Of a stretch of DNA of 64,000 bases, positions 45,072 through 56,710 are shown piece after piece. The notes beneath the pieces are model-generated. The model was not told the origin of the DNA. It saw nothing but the letters and a program-made list of their open reading frames with translations, and searched no databases. The position numbers and the translations under genes are program-made. Source of the stretch: Acanthacorydalis orientalis (lineage: Eukaryota > Arthropoda > Insecta > Megaloptera > Corydalidae); the NCBI GenBank assembly GCA_034766995.1, contig CM068313.1, positions 12,769,512-12,833,511 of the forward strand. The letters are read 5' to 3'. Numbering within the stretch: position 1 is the stretch's first letter; every line of letters begins with the position of its first letter.

Positions 45072-46421
45072 GTTACTGTTAGTAGTATTCGTACACTAGA
45101 ACACTAGAATTTTATACTGGGAGTTGTACTATTGTAAAAAAAAAACACTGAAATGTGACATTTGAACTTATAAATTGAACCGATCTTGAAAAATTTGCAA
45201 ACCTTACAATGACCTGTTTTTTTTCTGATAATTTTTTTCCGTGCACCACCATGATTTGGTGTTCTAATTATACATTTTCGAATTTTTCAGTTCACTAATG
45301 AAATATCAACAGAAATGCTGAAGAAGTTCATATGAAGCGAGATCATCTTCAACATTTCTGGTTAAAAAGTAGTCGAAGGTAACACAGTGTTGTATAAAAA
45401 ATAAAAATATTTATAATTTCTAAACTAGTACTAGTTCTTATAATAATAACTCCTATGAAAATTTATTTCATTTACATGAATGGAATATTTTATTATACAA
45501 ATAATAAAATCTATATTCTACACGTTTAAAATTTACTCTGGAATGATAACTAACAATGATATAACAAGTTTCTTGCACGATGATGAAACGCATATTAACT
45601 TTTTTTCGAAATTACAACAAGAAGAGAACGTGCGATTTCGCGACGAGTATGTGATTCGATTATTATTTATAAAATCAACAGACGCCAAACGACATCTTCG
45701 TAACGGAATATAAATACACAAACACCGATGACGGACACCGACACAACAGATCTTTGACATCTCACTCATTGTGCTGTCATTTTTTTGCGCGTCTTCGGAC
45801 AACGAGTTGTACAAAAGTCACGACATGTACGCTCATTTGATGGATTGCTTTTGTGAGATTCTTGTGTGCAATGATTCAGAGATACAGGATAACCAAATAA
45901 CTATACTTATTAAATACATAATAATTTACAGATATTTTTTAATGGATTATTATAAATAATAGTATGAGAGATTTTCTGTGAAAAATTATTAGATAAAATA
46001 CTGATTTTTAAACATGTCCTCTTTTTATTAAAAACAATAAAATTATTTCATCTTTTCCGTCTGCATCACTGTTAAACTCTATATAATTTTTCTAATTTAC
46101 CCAATTTAAATGTAAATGTTGGTACACACTTCGTTAATATCAAAATCTGTCCAATTATGTAGTCATAAAAATAAACTTGTCTAGATAAAGCAAATGCTTT
46201 AGGTCTTATTCAAGCTGAACATTGACTATTTCAGTTTTAATCATAATCGAATAAAGTGTTAATTATGGCCATTTTGAAAGATTTTTTTCATTTGTTTTTT
46301 TTTTAAAAAAAATTTTCTGGAGCTGAATTAATGTTGTTTTCACAATTTTATAATTTAACTATTTCATTGAAAAGAATTCCGGTCTAGGAAAGAGTTCTGG
46401 TCATTTCAATCTCTTTCTAAA

Positions 46422-46424
46422 TTA

Positions 46425-46462
<38 letters not shown>

Positions 46463-46550
46463 TATATTTAAAAAAAATATTTTTATATCTAAGTTCTATT
46501 TTTATTTACCTGATTCTGTCTATTTTGTATCTGTGTGTGTGTGTGTGTGT
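46422..46550. repeat. (TA)n and (TG)n microsatellites
   Basis: (TA)n at about 46,422-46,468, and (GT)9-10 at 46,532-46,550. Confidence 0.88.
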
Positions 46551-46882
46551 TGCGCAATTTTGACACAATATAAATGCCAAATCTTTACGTAACAATGACA
46601 CAAGAATAATAAACGATAACAAAACATGAGGGATAGTGCACGACGAACGTGCGTACTAGAGTATACTTTTTTTTTGTTCGCACAAAAGCATCCTGTCGAG
46701 TTATTATCCAGACACAATTACGTCCACTCGTCTCGTCACAAAAGCGCATCGTTTCGGTTTTTGAAAACGTGCACTTACATTATTGCAACCTTTTAAGATT
46801 ATAATATGGATGATTTGTATGAGGATTATTGTCCTTTTATGGGCTGTGTTTGTGTAATTGAGATGTTTTTTTCATTTTTGTG

Positions 46883-46884
<2 letters not shown>

Positions 46885-46956
<72 letters not shown>
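46885..46956. repeat. (TA)n microsatellite abutting a mariner end
   Basis: About 36 uninterrupted AT units that run directly into the mariner terminal repeat at 46,955. This is expected for an element that inserts at TA. Confidence 0.95.
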
Positions 46957-46959
<3 letters not shown>

Positions 46960-47600
46960 GGGGTGGTTTGAAAAGTAATTTGGTTCGTGTACACGCTGAG
47001 TTTTACACATAGTATATTTTCATATGGTTCCATCCCTTTTGGTGATACATGTGAAGTTGCAAATCATTCCACTATTAATTTTTCGTTTGACAGTTCTCTC
47101 CACAAAAGGGTCTCGTACGAGAGTGCAAAATGGATAAAATCGACATTCGAGGTGTGATTCAGTTCTTTTTTTGGAAGCGAAAACAGTGAATGGCATCTAA
47201 AAGAGAGTATTTCCAACATTGTGTGAATTTTGTCCTTCCTACAAAACCGTTCGATTTTAGGTGAATGAATTTAAACGTGACAGAACGAATATCGAAGATG
47301 CACCACGAACAGGAAAGCCTGAAAATAGCTGAAATCATCGATGAAGCCCACGATGTGGTTTTGTTTAATCTGGGACTGGCAAGTAAGTGAGATAGTAGAA
47401 GTTATAGGCATCTCAACTGAGAGAATGCATTTCATTTTGAATAATGAGCTGTGTATGAAAAAAGTTTTCGCAAGATGGATGCCGCGTTTGCTCACTGTAG
47501 AGCAGAAACGAGTTCGTGTGCGAACGTTATCAGAATTTGTGGAACTGTTTAAGAAGAATCAAATCGATTATGAGTATCGGTTCTGTACTAGTGATTCTGA
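46955..47600 (+). pseudogene. Mariner, 5' half only
   Basis: Begins with a terminal-repeat-like TGGGGGTGGTTTGAAAAGTA. The leader is followed by MDKIDIRGVIQFF (ATG at 47,130, stop after 19 codons). WVNEFKRDRTNIEDAPRTGK-type blocks follow in broken frames. A good stretch then runs from 47,409 to 47,577 (ISTERMHFILNNELCMKKVF, ARWMPRLLTVEQKRVR). Homology stops after VELFKKNQ, so the catalytic domain and 3' end are lost. It is a different mariner group from the copies at 34.4 and 41.1 kb. Its end sequence pairs with the 3' end of the relic at 26.66 kb, so those two are probably one family. Confidence 0.85.
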
Positions 47601-47629
47601 ATTGTGTGCCATTTTTTAGTAGAGTCCTC

Positions 47630-47765
47630 AATATCTGGCTGAAAATAGCACACGTTCCGAAACTAGTAATTGAGATCAGACAGTCAGATGATCTAAATTA
47701 CTAAGATAATCAAGACAATGTGTCAACGGAATCAGAAATAAAAACATACAATTATAAAATTAATG
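47630..47765 (+). repeat. Dispersed repeat family B, copy 3
   Basis: AATAGCACACGTTCCGAAAC, AGTCAGATGATCTAAATTAC, TAAGATAATCAAGACAATGT and GAAATAAAAACATACAATTA align with copy 4 at 57.6 kb block by block. Confidence 0.55.
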
Positions 47766-48331
47766 TTAGATAATTGAGTTTTCAGGTAGGTAAATTAAAA
47801 GTAGCACGAAGATGTATAAGTAAAATTGACAAATATTGTGATTATATAAGCATTTTGTTCATGTATAGTACTATTGGAAATTGATGCAAGTGATGAAAGA
47901 ATATTTAAACATGTTTGATATGTGGATGTCTTAGAAATCAACCAACATCAGCCATTAAAGTGAAATATGGAAATATGTATGGTTTTGGTAAACATCATAA
48001 ATGTAATATTTATACTGTTTTTTTTTTACATCAAATGACAAATATTCTACAAAACAAAATGTTCGCAGAAAACATAATTTTATTGTATATTGAATAATGT
48101 TGAATGACTGGTCATCCATGTTTTGGACTGCTTGTACAATTTTTATAATTGTTATTAAGCATGACCGTGTATAAGTCTCACAATGGGTATCTGAACGACG
48201 AGGTCATTTATGTCTATAATCTAAACACAGAAAATCTAATCATCAATTTTAATTCTTAATATTCTATGATTGAAGCCAAGAATAGAATTGTAAAGATTCT
48301 TTACATTAATAATTTTAGTTATTAAATTAAT

Positions 48332-48332
48332 G

Positions 48333-48367
<35 letters not shown>
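48332..48367. repeat. (TA)n(TG)n microsatellite
   Basis: (TA)9 followed by (TG)9, ending GTTGACAG. Confidence 0.93.
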
Positions 48368-48889
48368 TGACAGATAAATAAATACATCCGATTTATCTAT
48401 GAATTAACTATTCAATTATCGTGCATTTTGTAACATGAATAATTGAATATAAACGCCGTAATGACAAAATTTATTACTGTATCCTATTTAAAAAATCATC
48501 CAAGTGTAACAAAACGTATCGTCTTATAAATAATAACATAAATTATAATCAATTCCGAACATGCAAATCAGATTAAATTAGTGTTTGTCCTCTAAAAAAC
48601 CACACTATTTCCCCACTCGCCGATACGCACACAGATATAAAAAAAAATCATTAAAATGCTTAGAAAAAGCAATGGCCGTCGCGCGTTATCAAAAAATACA
48701 CAAACACATACGAATGTGTACATTAATACAAAAATGAAGAAAAAAGAAACAAAAAGAAACGACATTTTTTTTGTTTCCATTCTGTCAACTGGAAAAGGTA
48801 GACACCACGACGAAAAAAAAATATTAGTGTCATCCTAAAGAACTTGGAAATTTATTCAGTAAGATTAATGCTGTGTGTATACCTAATAA

Positions 48890-49338
48890 TAAAGGCGTTC
48901 CCTACAGTGGAACGCGATCAATACATGGGGGCGTGCGAGTAGGAATGTTAACGTCTCTCGGTCATATTTGACTGGTTGAACTAACAGAACGGGCTGTGTT
49001 ATAAGGCCACGCCTCCGACGTGAACAAAGCTCGGTAGGTGGAGTCGACATGAACGAGTCTACTTGTTTTTTTTCTACCCCCACTTCGATTGCTGTGATCA
49101 ACACTGGTCCCCAATACAGATTACAGAGTGCACTGGTCCCAGTGTACAAAGTATACTCTATGCAGGTGGATTCACCGGCCAACTAGTATTTTGAGTGATT
49201 CAAACGATCATTCATTTTAAGTACGTCATTTGTTATCGGACACGTGATTTAGACAAGTGATACACAAACAGTATACATACGTGTGTAATAAAAATATCGA
49301 AAAGGGGAGACCGAAAGCGAGGGGAGTGAGAGAGCATA
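48890..49338 (+). promoter_or_regulatory. mab-21: Probable mab-21 promoter and 5' UTR, CpG-rich
   Basis: The 450 bp before the start codon are much richer in CpG than the flanks (CAGTGGAACGCGATCAATAC, TCCGACGTGAACAAAGCTCG). A TATA-like TTATAAGG sits next to a GGCCACGCCTCC box of the Sp1/KLF type at about 49,000-49,015. CAGACCACACTCCACT-type initiators cannot be placed by eye. The 60 bp before the ATG are purine-rich (AAAAGGGGAGACCGAAAGCG). The transcription start is not determined, and a 99-residue minus-strand frame here has no family likeness. Confidence 0.5.
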
Positions 49339-50436
49339 ATGCTAGTGCCTGCTGATATGATGGCAGCCCAATCGAAGATGCTGTATCAGCTGAACAAATA
49401 TTACGGGGAGAGGGTACAAACGCGTATGGGCACGATTGCAAAAACGATACGTGAGGTGTGCAAAGTGGTCCAAGATGTTCTCAAAGAGGTCGAAGTGCAA
49501 GAGCCACGTTTTATATCGTCACTGACAGAATGCAACGGACGTTACGAAGGCCTCGAAGTGATTTCACCCGGTGAATTTGAAGTCGTGCTGTACTTGAATC
49601 AAATGGGCGTATTTAATTTCGTCGACGATGGAACACTGCCAGGCTGTGCCGTATTAAAACTAAGCGACGGCCGAAAACGTTCAATGTCACTCTGGGTCGA
49701 ATTCATAACCGCATCCGGTTATTTATCGGCGAGGAAAATCCGATCGAGATTTCAAACATTGGTGGCACAGGCGTGCGATAAATGTTCGTACAGGGATTCC
49801 GTTAAAATGATCGCAGATACGACCGAAGTGAAACTGAGAATCCGAGAAAGATATATAGTACAAATAACGCCCGCATTTAAGTGTTCCGGGGTTTGGCCTA
49901 GAAGTGCAGCGCACTGGCCTATTCCTCACATACCTTGGCCGCATCCTAACTTAGTGGCCGAGGTAAAAACAGAAGGATTTGATTTACTGTCAAAGGAGAG
50001 TGTTGCGATGCAGGGAAAACAATCGGCTATGGAAGGCGACGCGTGGGTTTTATCATTCAACGAAGCTGAGAACAGATTACTTCAGGGCGGCTGTAGAAGA
50101 CGATGTTTAAGTATACTTAAAACGTTAAGAGATCGACACCTCGATCTCCCGGGAAACCCAGTCACTAGTTATATAATGAAAACGTTACTGTTGTACGAAT
50201 GTGAGAAACACCCTAGAGAAATCGAATGGGACGAAGCGTGCATTGCGGACAGAATCAACGGAATCTTCCTTCAATTAATTTCCTGCTTACAGTGTAGAAG
50301 ATGTCCGCACTATTTCTTACCGAACCTGGATCTATTTAAAGGGAAATCGCCGAGCGCTTTAGAAAACGCTGCGAAACAAGTATGGAGATTGACTAGGGAA
50401 ATGTTGACGAACACGCGATGCCTAGAGAAACTTTAA
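49339..50436 (+). CDS. mab-21: Mab-21 (male abnormal 21-like) protein, complete
   Basis: An intact single-exon gene of 365 residues, close to the usual 359-residue length of MAB21L1/L2. The protein has the Mab-21 fold shared with cGAS: an N-terminal nucleotidyltransferase lobe and a C-terminal helical lobe. Members act in eye, neural and sensory-organ development, and no enzymatic activity is established for MAB21L1. Landmarks in order are KTIREVCKVVQDVLKEVEVQ (35-54), EPRFISSL (55-62), YEGLEVISPGEFEVVLYLN (69-87), LPGCAVLKLSDGRKRSMSLW, SGYLSARKIRSRFQTLVAQA, HIPWPHPNLVAEVK, AWVLSFNEAENRLLQGGCR, LKTLRDRHLDLPGNP, and QCRRCPHYFLPNLDLFKGKS near the end. EFE at 79-81 is where cGAS has its metal-binding E-x-D. 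The start is taken at MLVPADM because that N-terminus is conserved in insects. Met7 and Met8 are alternatives. The gene lies antisense inside the giant Nbea intron. Confidence 0.98.
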   Translation: MLVPADMMAAQSKMLYQLNKYYGERVQTRMGTIAKTIREVCKVVQDVLKEVEVQEPRFISSLTECNGRYEGLEVISPGEFEVVLYLNQMGVFNFVDDGTLPGCAVLKLSDGRKRSMSLWVEFITASGYLSARKIRSRFQTLVAQACDKCSYRDSVKMIADTTEVKLRIRERYIVQITPAFKCSGVWPRSAAHWPIPHIPWPHPNLVAEVKTEGFDLLSKESVAMQGKQSAMEGDAWVLSFNEAENRLLQGGCRRRCLSILKTLRDRHLDLPGNPVTSYIMKTLLLYECEKHPREIEWDEACIADRINGIFLQLISCLQCRRCPHYFLPNLDLFKGKSPSALENAAKQVWRLTREMLTNTRCLEKL

Positions 50437-51110
50437 TCGCGTTACCGACGGATCAGTTTTATAATTGTTGAAAAAAGATATTTTTATTTACTTTAAAAAA
50501 ATGTGATTTGTTTATTTAGTTGATTTAATTGTTAACATTCCATTAGTAGGTTAATTATTTATTGATGTGACGATATTTTTTTGTAGAGAATTTGTAAAAA
50601 AAAATATAATTGTTTATATTGACGTACTAAGAATTTATAATTTATGCGATTTATAATAAATGTTATTCTGGAAGCACGGTATTAAAAAAATGTATATTCT
50701 ATTATATAGATTCGATATTCACGTTGATTATGTTAAACAAAAATGTGTTTTGCGTCGAAGATTTTCTTTAAATGTGTGTTAACAAAACATTGAGTGCCAG
50801 TTGAACATTCTGTAATTATACGAAAACTGTTTATTGATTTTTTTCGAAACTTTTTTTGTTATTTTTACTATTTATTTATTGAACTTGCAAAATACAGCCT
50901 GTATAGTAAATGTACTTGAAATCAAACAACTCAAGCTGGAAAATTGTAGTAAAACATAAAAATAATAAAAGAAATTCATTGTTATTACAAACAAGTTGTT
51001 TCACACTGTGTAACCTTTTTTATAAGATCTCTCAAATGAATGTGTGTGTGTAGATACGTGTATGTGTGTGATTATAAACAAATAGTATTTACGATGTAAT
51101 AAAAACGTTG
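50437..51110 (+). other. mab-21: mab-21 3' UTR with three candidate poly(A) signals
   Basis: AATAAA occurs at 50,655-50,660, 50,964-50,969 and 51,098-51,103 downstream of the TAA stop. The tract is AT-rich and free of repeats. Which signal is used cannot be told from the sequence. The AT-rich context makes some matches chance. Confidence 0.45.
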
Positions 51111-51268
51111 TTTGTTTAAATATAGAATTTCCAGTAAAGGAATCTTGCAAATATACATTACAAAGCAAGTATTTATTTTATATATATATATTCCTTATTA
51201 ATTATGTATTTCTAGATAGATTCTTTATATATTTGTTTTTTTTTTTTTGAATACGCTTAATATTCTGA

Positions 51269-51272
<4 letters not shown>

Positions 51273-51348
<76 letters not shown>
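51273..51348. repeat. (TA)n microsatellite
   Basis: About 38 uninterrupted TA units. Confidence 0.95.
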
Positions 51349-51349
<1 letters not shown>

Positions 51350-52004
51350 TTTTTAAATTTTGTATTATTTTTTATTAATTTTAATTTATTAGAAACAAGT
51401 TTAGTTGGTAACACGAATAAAGAAAAATTTAAGATTCAACTCGAGATGAACAGATAACCTCTTTTTCAAGGTTTTATCCTTAAATCATTTTACCGTCTGT
51501 GATACAATTGATTTTTTTTTATAAATTTAAACACTTGTAAATATGTGTTTGAATTTATGAAACGTACAATGGTTACAATTTCATAAACATGACGTTACCA
51601 TGTGTCAAAAAATTGATTTAGTTACTGGAACGATATATAACGTTCTATTTTCGAAAAATCTATGGAACTGTTTAATTTAAAAATCGTTTATTTTAAAAGA
51701 TGTAATGTTTTAAGACAAGTAATTTGTTAAATAAGTGTACATAATATATAATTAAATTCGAAGAAATCGAGTAAGTTGTTCAAGTAATTATATTTTATTC
51801 CAAAATAAAGTTGATTTCGGACAAAAATTGTTAACATAATTTTAAGGGTTTTAATAATTGGAATTCTTCCAGTGCATTCAAGAATTAAACAACAGTGAAG
51901 TTTTATTTGTGATTTTTTTTCAGTTTTATTAAATTAAATTCATTTCAAGGGTCAGAAAAAAATTCTACTTATTTAATTTCAAACAATACTTGGGTGTTTA
52001 CATA

Positions 52005-52007
<3 letters not shown>

Positions 52008-52055
<48 letters not shown>
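52008..52055. repeat. (TA)n microsatellite
   Basis: About 23 TA units, flanked on both sides by TTCAT-type sequence. Confidence 0.95.
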
Positions 52056-52058
<3 letters not shown>

Positions 52059-52392
52059 TTTATAAGATGATTGCGGAAAGACTTAAAAAATATAAAATAG
52101 AGAATTAGAAAGATTATTTTTGGAAAATATAAATTTATTTGCATACGAAAATATTTTTAATAATTTTTTAAATAAAACAGATATTATAACATATGATTTT
52201 AATAAATTAGTTTGAAATAATCACTCTTTTTAGATTTATTTATTGATGTGCGTTATAACTATTTAAGCCTGTATTCAGAGTTAAATTAAAAAATTACGGA
52301 CAATTATATTTGAAAAAAATGTAATTAGGGTTTGTTTCTTCTTACAATTAATAATCTTCTAATTCAAGTGGATGCAAACAATAAGATTATAT

Positions 52393-52393
<1 letters not shown>

Positions 52394-52465
<72 letters not shown>
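52394..52465. repeat. (TG)(TA)n microsatellite
   Basis: TGTGTGTG start, then (TA)n to 52,462 and CATACATA. Confidence 0.95.
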
Positions 52466-52466
<1 letters not shown>

Positions 52467-52584
52467 CATATGTACAAGAATCTAAGCGTTGGGTTCGAAA
52501 ATTATTTTAAAAATATATATCATTTAAATTACTGTTATTTGGAAATTAATGTATTTGAAAAATATTTTTTTTTAATTAAATATT

Positions 52585-52625
52585 AACTTGTGAAAGTGAA
52601 TTTAGCCATAGTGCCAGAACTGAAG
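52585..52625 (+). repeat. Fold-back repeat family A, outer end only
   Basis: Contains GTGAAAGTGAATTTAGCCAT and AGTGCCAGAACTG, a very well preserved outer end without the central part. Confidence 0.6.
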
Positions 52626-53010
52626 ATTTATTTTAGATCAATATAGAAATAATCGTGCATTTCCAATTATTTGATGTCACTTTTTTGAATTTTTTTTGAA
52701 GTAGAAATCAATGAAATATAGAAAAGAAAAATAATCATAAAATTTATTATTAATTTCTTAATAAAATTAAATGTTTTCAAATATGAACATATTACTTCTT
52801 TCATTTCGTATTTTATTTGATATATTTAAAAATCTTTTTCTCCTTAAATTTTTGTTTATTGAATAACAATTAATTGGTACATGCTAAGCATTTCTTAAAC
52901 TTTGAAGACTTAAACCACATTCATTATTTTCATAGTGAGAAATTATTATTCTCAAAAACTTTTTCTTTCTGTCTATTTTACATACATACACACACAGATA
53001 TATATATATA

Positions 53011-53032
53011 TAATTACTCGTACATAGAAATT

Positions 53033-53094
<62 letters not shown>

Positions 53095-53122
53095 AAATAA
53101 TTACTCGCACACAGAAATAATA
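53011..53122. repeat. (TA)n microsatellite between 24-bp direct repeats
   Basis: (TA)n at 53,035-53,090 is flanked by TAATTACTCGTACATAGAAA (53,011) and TAATTACTCGCACACAGAAA (about 53,099). The flanking unit was therefore duplicated with the tract. Confidence 0.8.
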
Positions 53123-53657
53123 AAAAAAAATTATTTCTACAAAAACAGTGATTTGCATTTTTTCTAAAACCAAAATTAAAACATACAAACTAAAAATAAA
53201 CACTTATAAAAATAAAGATCTTGTGTCTAATTAATAAGAATTTTTTTTCATTCTAATGTATTTCTTCTTCAAGTGCCTTTTTTATTTTTATATTATACTT
53301 CGTTTTATATATTGGAAATATTTTGCTCAAAGGCTTTCAATGATTAAATAAATAATCCATAAACTTAAATACAAAATATGACTATATATGAAATTTATAG
53401 AAATATAAAAACCGTATAAAGATTAAAATTTCTAATAACTAAAAATTTAATTTTTGATTTATTGGTAGAAATTATTTTTTTATTTATTTTTAATCTGAAT
53501 GTATTTGCTGAGCAAGTCTATTTCAAAACAGATAAAATTATCTGTTTAGAATTATTCTTCATACATATTATTGGTATTTAATAAAACAAATATTCTTTTT
53601 AAAATTCCTAATTTACATTAATTCATTTTCACTGTGATTTTTCAGTTGCATTAATTT

Positions 53658-53660
<3 letters not shown>

Positions 53661-53694
<34 letters not shown>

Positions 53695-53720
53695 GCGCGC
53701 GTTTGTGTGTGTGTGTACAG
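53661..53720. repeat. (TA)n then GCGCGC/(TG)n microsatellite
   Basis: (TA)n to 53,690, then CACAGCGCGCGTTTGTGTG. Confidence 0.9.
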
Positions 53721-54011
53721 ACATGACAATCCGTTTATAAATGTAAAAAAATGTATTTTTTGTAAAAAAATAATCAATTGTACAAGATAAAGAATATAAT
53801 CCTTTTAAAGTGAATATTTTCTATTTAACTAACAAAAAAAACTCTTAATATTTACATACCGATTTGTTTTTTGAAAATATTTTATCTTACACTATATATA
53901 ATTTTAAATATTCAGAAATATTTTTAAATATATACATTTTCAATTAGTGAATAATTTAAAATATTCATTAATAATAGTATAAATATTTTCTTAATGAAGT
54001 GTCGATATTTT

Positions 54012-54015
<4 letters not shown>

Positions 54016-54068
<53 letters not shown>
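54016..54068. repeat. (TA)n microsatellite
   Basis: About 25 TA units. Confidence 0.95.
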
Positions 54069-54069
<1 letters not shown>

Positions 54070-54807
54070 TAGTATTCTTAACAGAAACTCAATTATAGAA
54101 AATATTTCCTCAGTATTGTCAAATATCCATTATATTAGTTCGTTTTGCAATTCCTTTTTCATTAATTTCTGGAAATATTTTAAAAATCGAACATCTCTAA
54201 TTAAAACCTTTCGTTAAAACATTAACACCGTATTAGTTTACACGATACACAAATAGTTATTTAATATTATATATAAAAAAACATATAGATGTGTTAAACA
54301 TTGCCGTCTTTTCAAACAGAAACATTTTAATAAGACATTCTTTTTTAAAAAAAACTCTTTATTTAAAATAATAGACTATTAAATATTTTCAAAACATTTA
54401 ATGCTTGCTAATAACATTTCAAATAGTTATATTTCATTCGACACGATGAATAATAATATATCTAATGTAAATAAAAGCTATTAAGTTATTAAAATATTTA
54501 AGCCTGTTTCTAATAGAAAATTATGACTTGTTTTCAGATATAAATTGCTATATGAAATTTCAATTAAACTTACATTTTTTTACGTTAATACTATGTGTTT
54601 TTTATTCAATATTTATGTAAAAATAGGACTGATTATTCAGTAACTCATTTTTTTATTCAATTTATTTACTATGAATAAATGAGAGTTGAATATTCTGTGC
54701 AGCGAAGCTAAAACATGAAATTTTACAATCAACAAAGTAAAAACGTTTTTCAAAATTAAAATGGAAGATTTAAGGTTTCAAGAAGCCGTATTAATTATTT
54801 TAAAGTA

Positions 54808-54809
<2 letters not shown>

Positions 54810-54858
<49 letters not shown>
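54810..54858. repeat. (TA)n microsatellite
   Basis: About 24 TA units. Confidence 0.95.
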
Positions 54859-54861
<3 letters not shown>

Positions 54862-55529
54862 AAAATAATACAAATTATTTCCAACATTATCAGAAATATA
54901 GTAATAATCTTAAATATTCAATAAATATTATCAACGTATTAACGACCTAGAAATAAAAACAGATATCACAAATTATTGTACACGATGTCCTGCTGAGATA
55001 TTTTATTATAATTTATATATTGATATGTTATTAAAATTATTTAAAAAGGAAATTTACGTTTATGATTTTATTATAAACTTACATACATTTCAGTAAATAT
55101 TTATTAATCGATTAGAGTTAAATGTTATTAAAAAGCATTTCGGACAAATTAATTAAAAATACTTTTATGATCTTGTTATTACTGTTGTGGAGTATAATTT
55201 CAATCGATTTCCGTCAAGAAATCCTTTTAAATTATTATGGAGGAAAATTGAATCGTAACGAAAACTAATTAAAATTTTTATTTTAATGGGATATATGGTT
55301 ATATTATTTTCAACTATTGTGTGTGTGTTTTATCACAGGGTTATGCAAAATTGTTAGATTTTTTTCTCTACTGGAATATAAAATGGGGTTAAATAGGATT
55401 AATACTGTATTTCTTTTTCATTTTTAAATACAATTTCATTAAAAATTCCATTTGGATTTTTTATTTCGTTGAAGGATATTACTTTACTGCATAATTATTA
55501 AATATAATGATTCAAGTCACTGTTCCGTC

Positions 55530-55795
55530 ATTATAGTTAAATTCGCTTTCACAAATGTACTATTTTTCACCTCACAGCCTAGAAAAATTATTTCTGATCA
55601 TAAACATCTAATAAACAATTATTGATCATTTTTGATTGTTTATGTATTTCAGTGGATGCTATCCTTCTCAGAGCGCTAAGATATAAAACATCTCTCACAA
55701 AAATGACCAATAATCATTATTGGATATTTTTAATTTTTCAAAAAAAAGTTTTATGTTTTGTGAGGTTACAAAATGATTTATTTACAAAAGATTTA
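55530..55795. repeat. Fold-back repeat family A, both arms
   Basis: The reverse arm is AAATTCGCTTTCACAAATG, TTTCACCTCACAGCC, ACAATTATTGATCATTTTTG, then TTGTTTATG (55,540-55,655). After TTCTCAGAGCGCTAAGA the forward arm follows: AAAATGACCAATAATCATTA, TTGGATATTTTTAATTTTTC, then TTTTGTGAGGTTAC (to about 55,770). The two arms are complementary in overall design. Confidence 0.65.
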
Positions 55796-56477
55796 ATATT
55801 TTTTCTTGTGTATAATGGGTATAAAGAAATTAAATTAATCTATAATTTAAGACAAATTAAAATTTTTTTAGGCATGTTTTTAAAATATATTTTTAAATAA
55901 ATATATCTTCATAATAAAAATAAAATTTTAGGTAAACTTTAAGACTAAGCAATATAAGTAGCCTGAAGACCACCACTGGTCAAATGGTTTGTAAGAAATA
56001 TTTAAACATATTTTGTATGTGAAATAAATCAGTGGCAGTAAGTGAGCAGTGATAGAGACAAGAAATTGATTTTTTGAAAATAATATGTAAATATTAATAA
56101 AACCTTTTTTAAATTATATTTTCATACAGATTTTTTGATATACTGCTTTTGAAAGAAATATTTTAAATATCTTTTTAAAATTACTTTTCTTCCAGAGTAG
56201 AAAAATAATTTTGCAGCAAAAACGGTGTAATAATACACACTTTTTGTGAACTTTCATCACTCAATAATAGAATACTTTAAAAATTAGTCATCTGATGGAA
56301 ATTTGCAAGTTAATTCAAAAAAGAATATTATGTTTGAAACAAAAACAACGATATAACAGTTCCAAAAGTTATTAAAATAAAATAAAAATATTTGATCACA
56401 CGGCTATGCACCGACGTTATTTTATTTTGTAATATTTTTTCTCTTTATATTATTTTGAGTACACATTATTTTTTAAA

Positions 56478-56640
56478 AAATAGTTTATGGCACTGTGGCT
56501 AAAATAACTTTTTTTGGATTTTATCTTCTCGGTCGGTAACAAATAATTTTCTGATCAAAAAAATTTAATCACTGATTATTGATAATTTTTGATTCTTGTT
56601 TATGAAAATTTTAAAGACGACGCTGTGGCGGATTAAAGGG
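56478..56640 (-). repeat. Fold-back repeat family A, one arm
   Basis: TATGGCACTGTGGCTAAAAT, TTTTCTGATCAAAAAAATTT, CACTGATTATTGATAATTTT, then AAAGACGACGCTGTGG. It runs directly into the GC-rich island at 56.61 kb. Confidence 0.6.
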
Positions 56641-56710
56641 GGGAGATCGGACTGAACGGTCGCCCGGGGGGCCCGTTGAAGATCTCAGAAATAACAATTG
56701 TTGTTAACGC
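56610..56710. other. Isolated GC-rich island of unknown origin
   Basis: About 90 bp with CGACGCTGTGGCGGATTAAA, GGGGGGAGATCGGACTGAAC, GGTCGCCCGGGGGGCCCGTT and GAAGATCTCAG. The composition is utterly unlike the AT-rich intron. I recognise no rRNA, tRNA, coding or LTR motif in it. It may be a transposon fragment or a regulatory element. Confidence 0.45.

Noticed and set aside
45480..45814. Overlapping ORFs of 77 and 93 residues on both strands
   Set aside because: They are mutually overlapping, with no family likeness or splice context linking them to Nbea. The underlying DNA is a GC-richer island, possibly regulatory.
48883..49182. Minus-strand ORF of 99 residues upstream of mab-21
   Set aside because: It has no recognisable domain and lies in the CpG-rich mab-21 promoter, where stop codons are rarer by composition.
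56610..56710. rRNA or tRNA gene fragment
   Set aside because: The GC-rich stretch has no tRNA boxes, and I could not match any rRNA core sequence. It is reported as an unexplained island instead.
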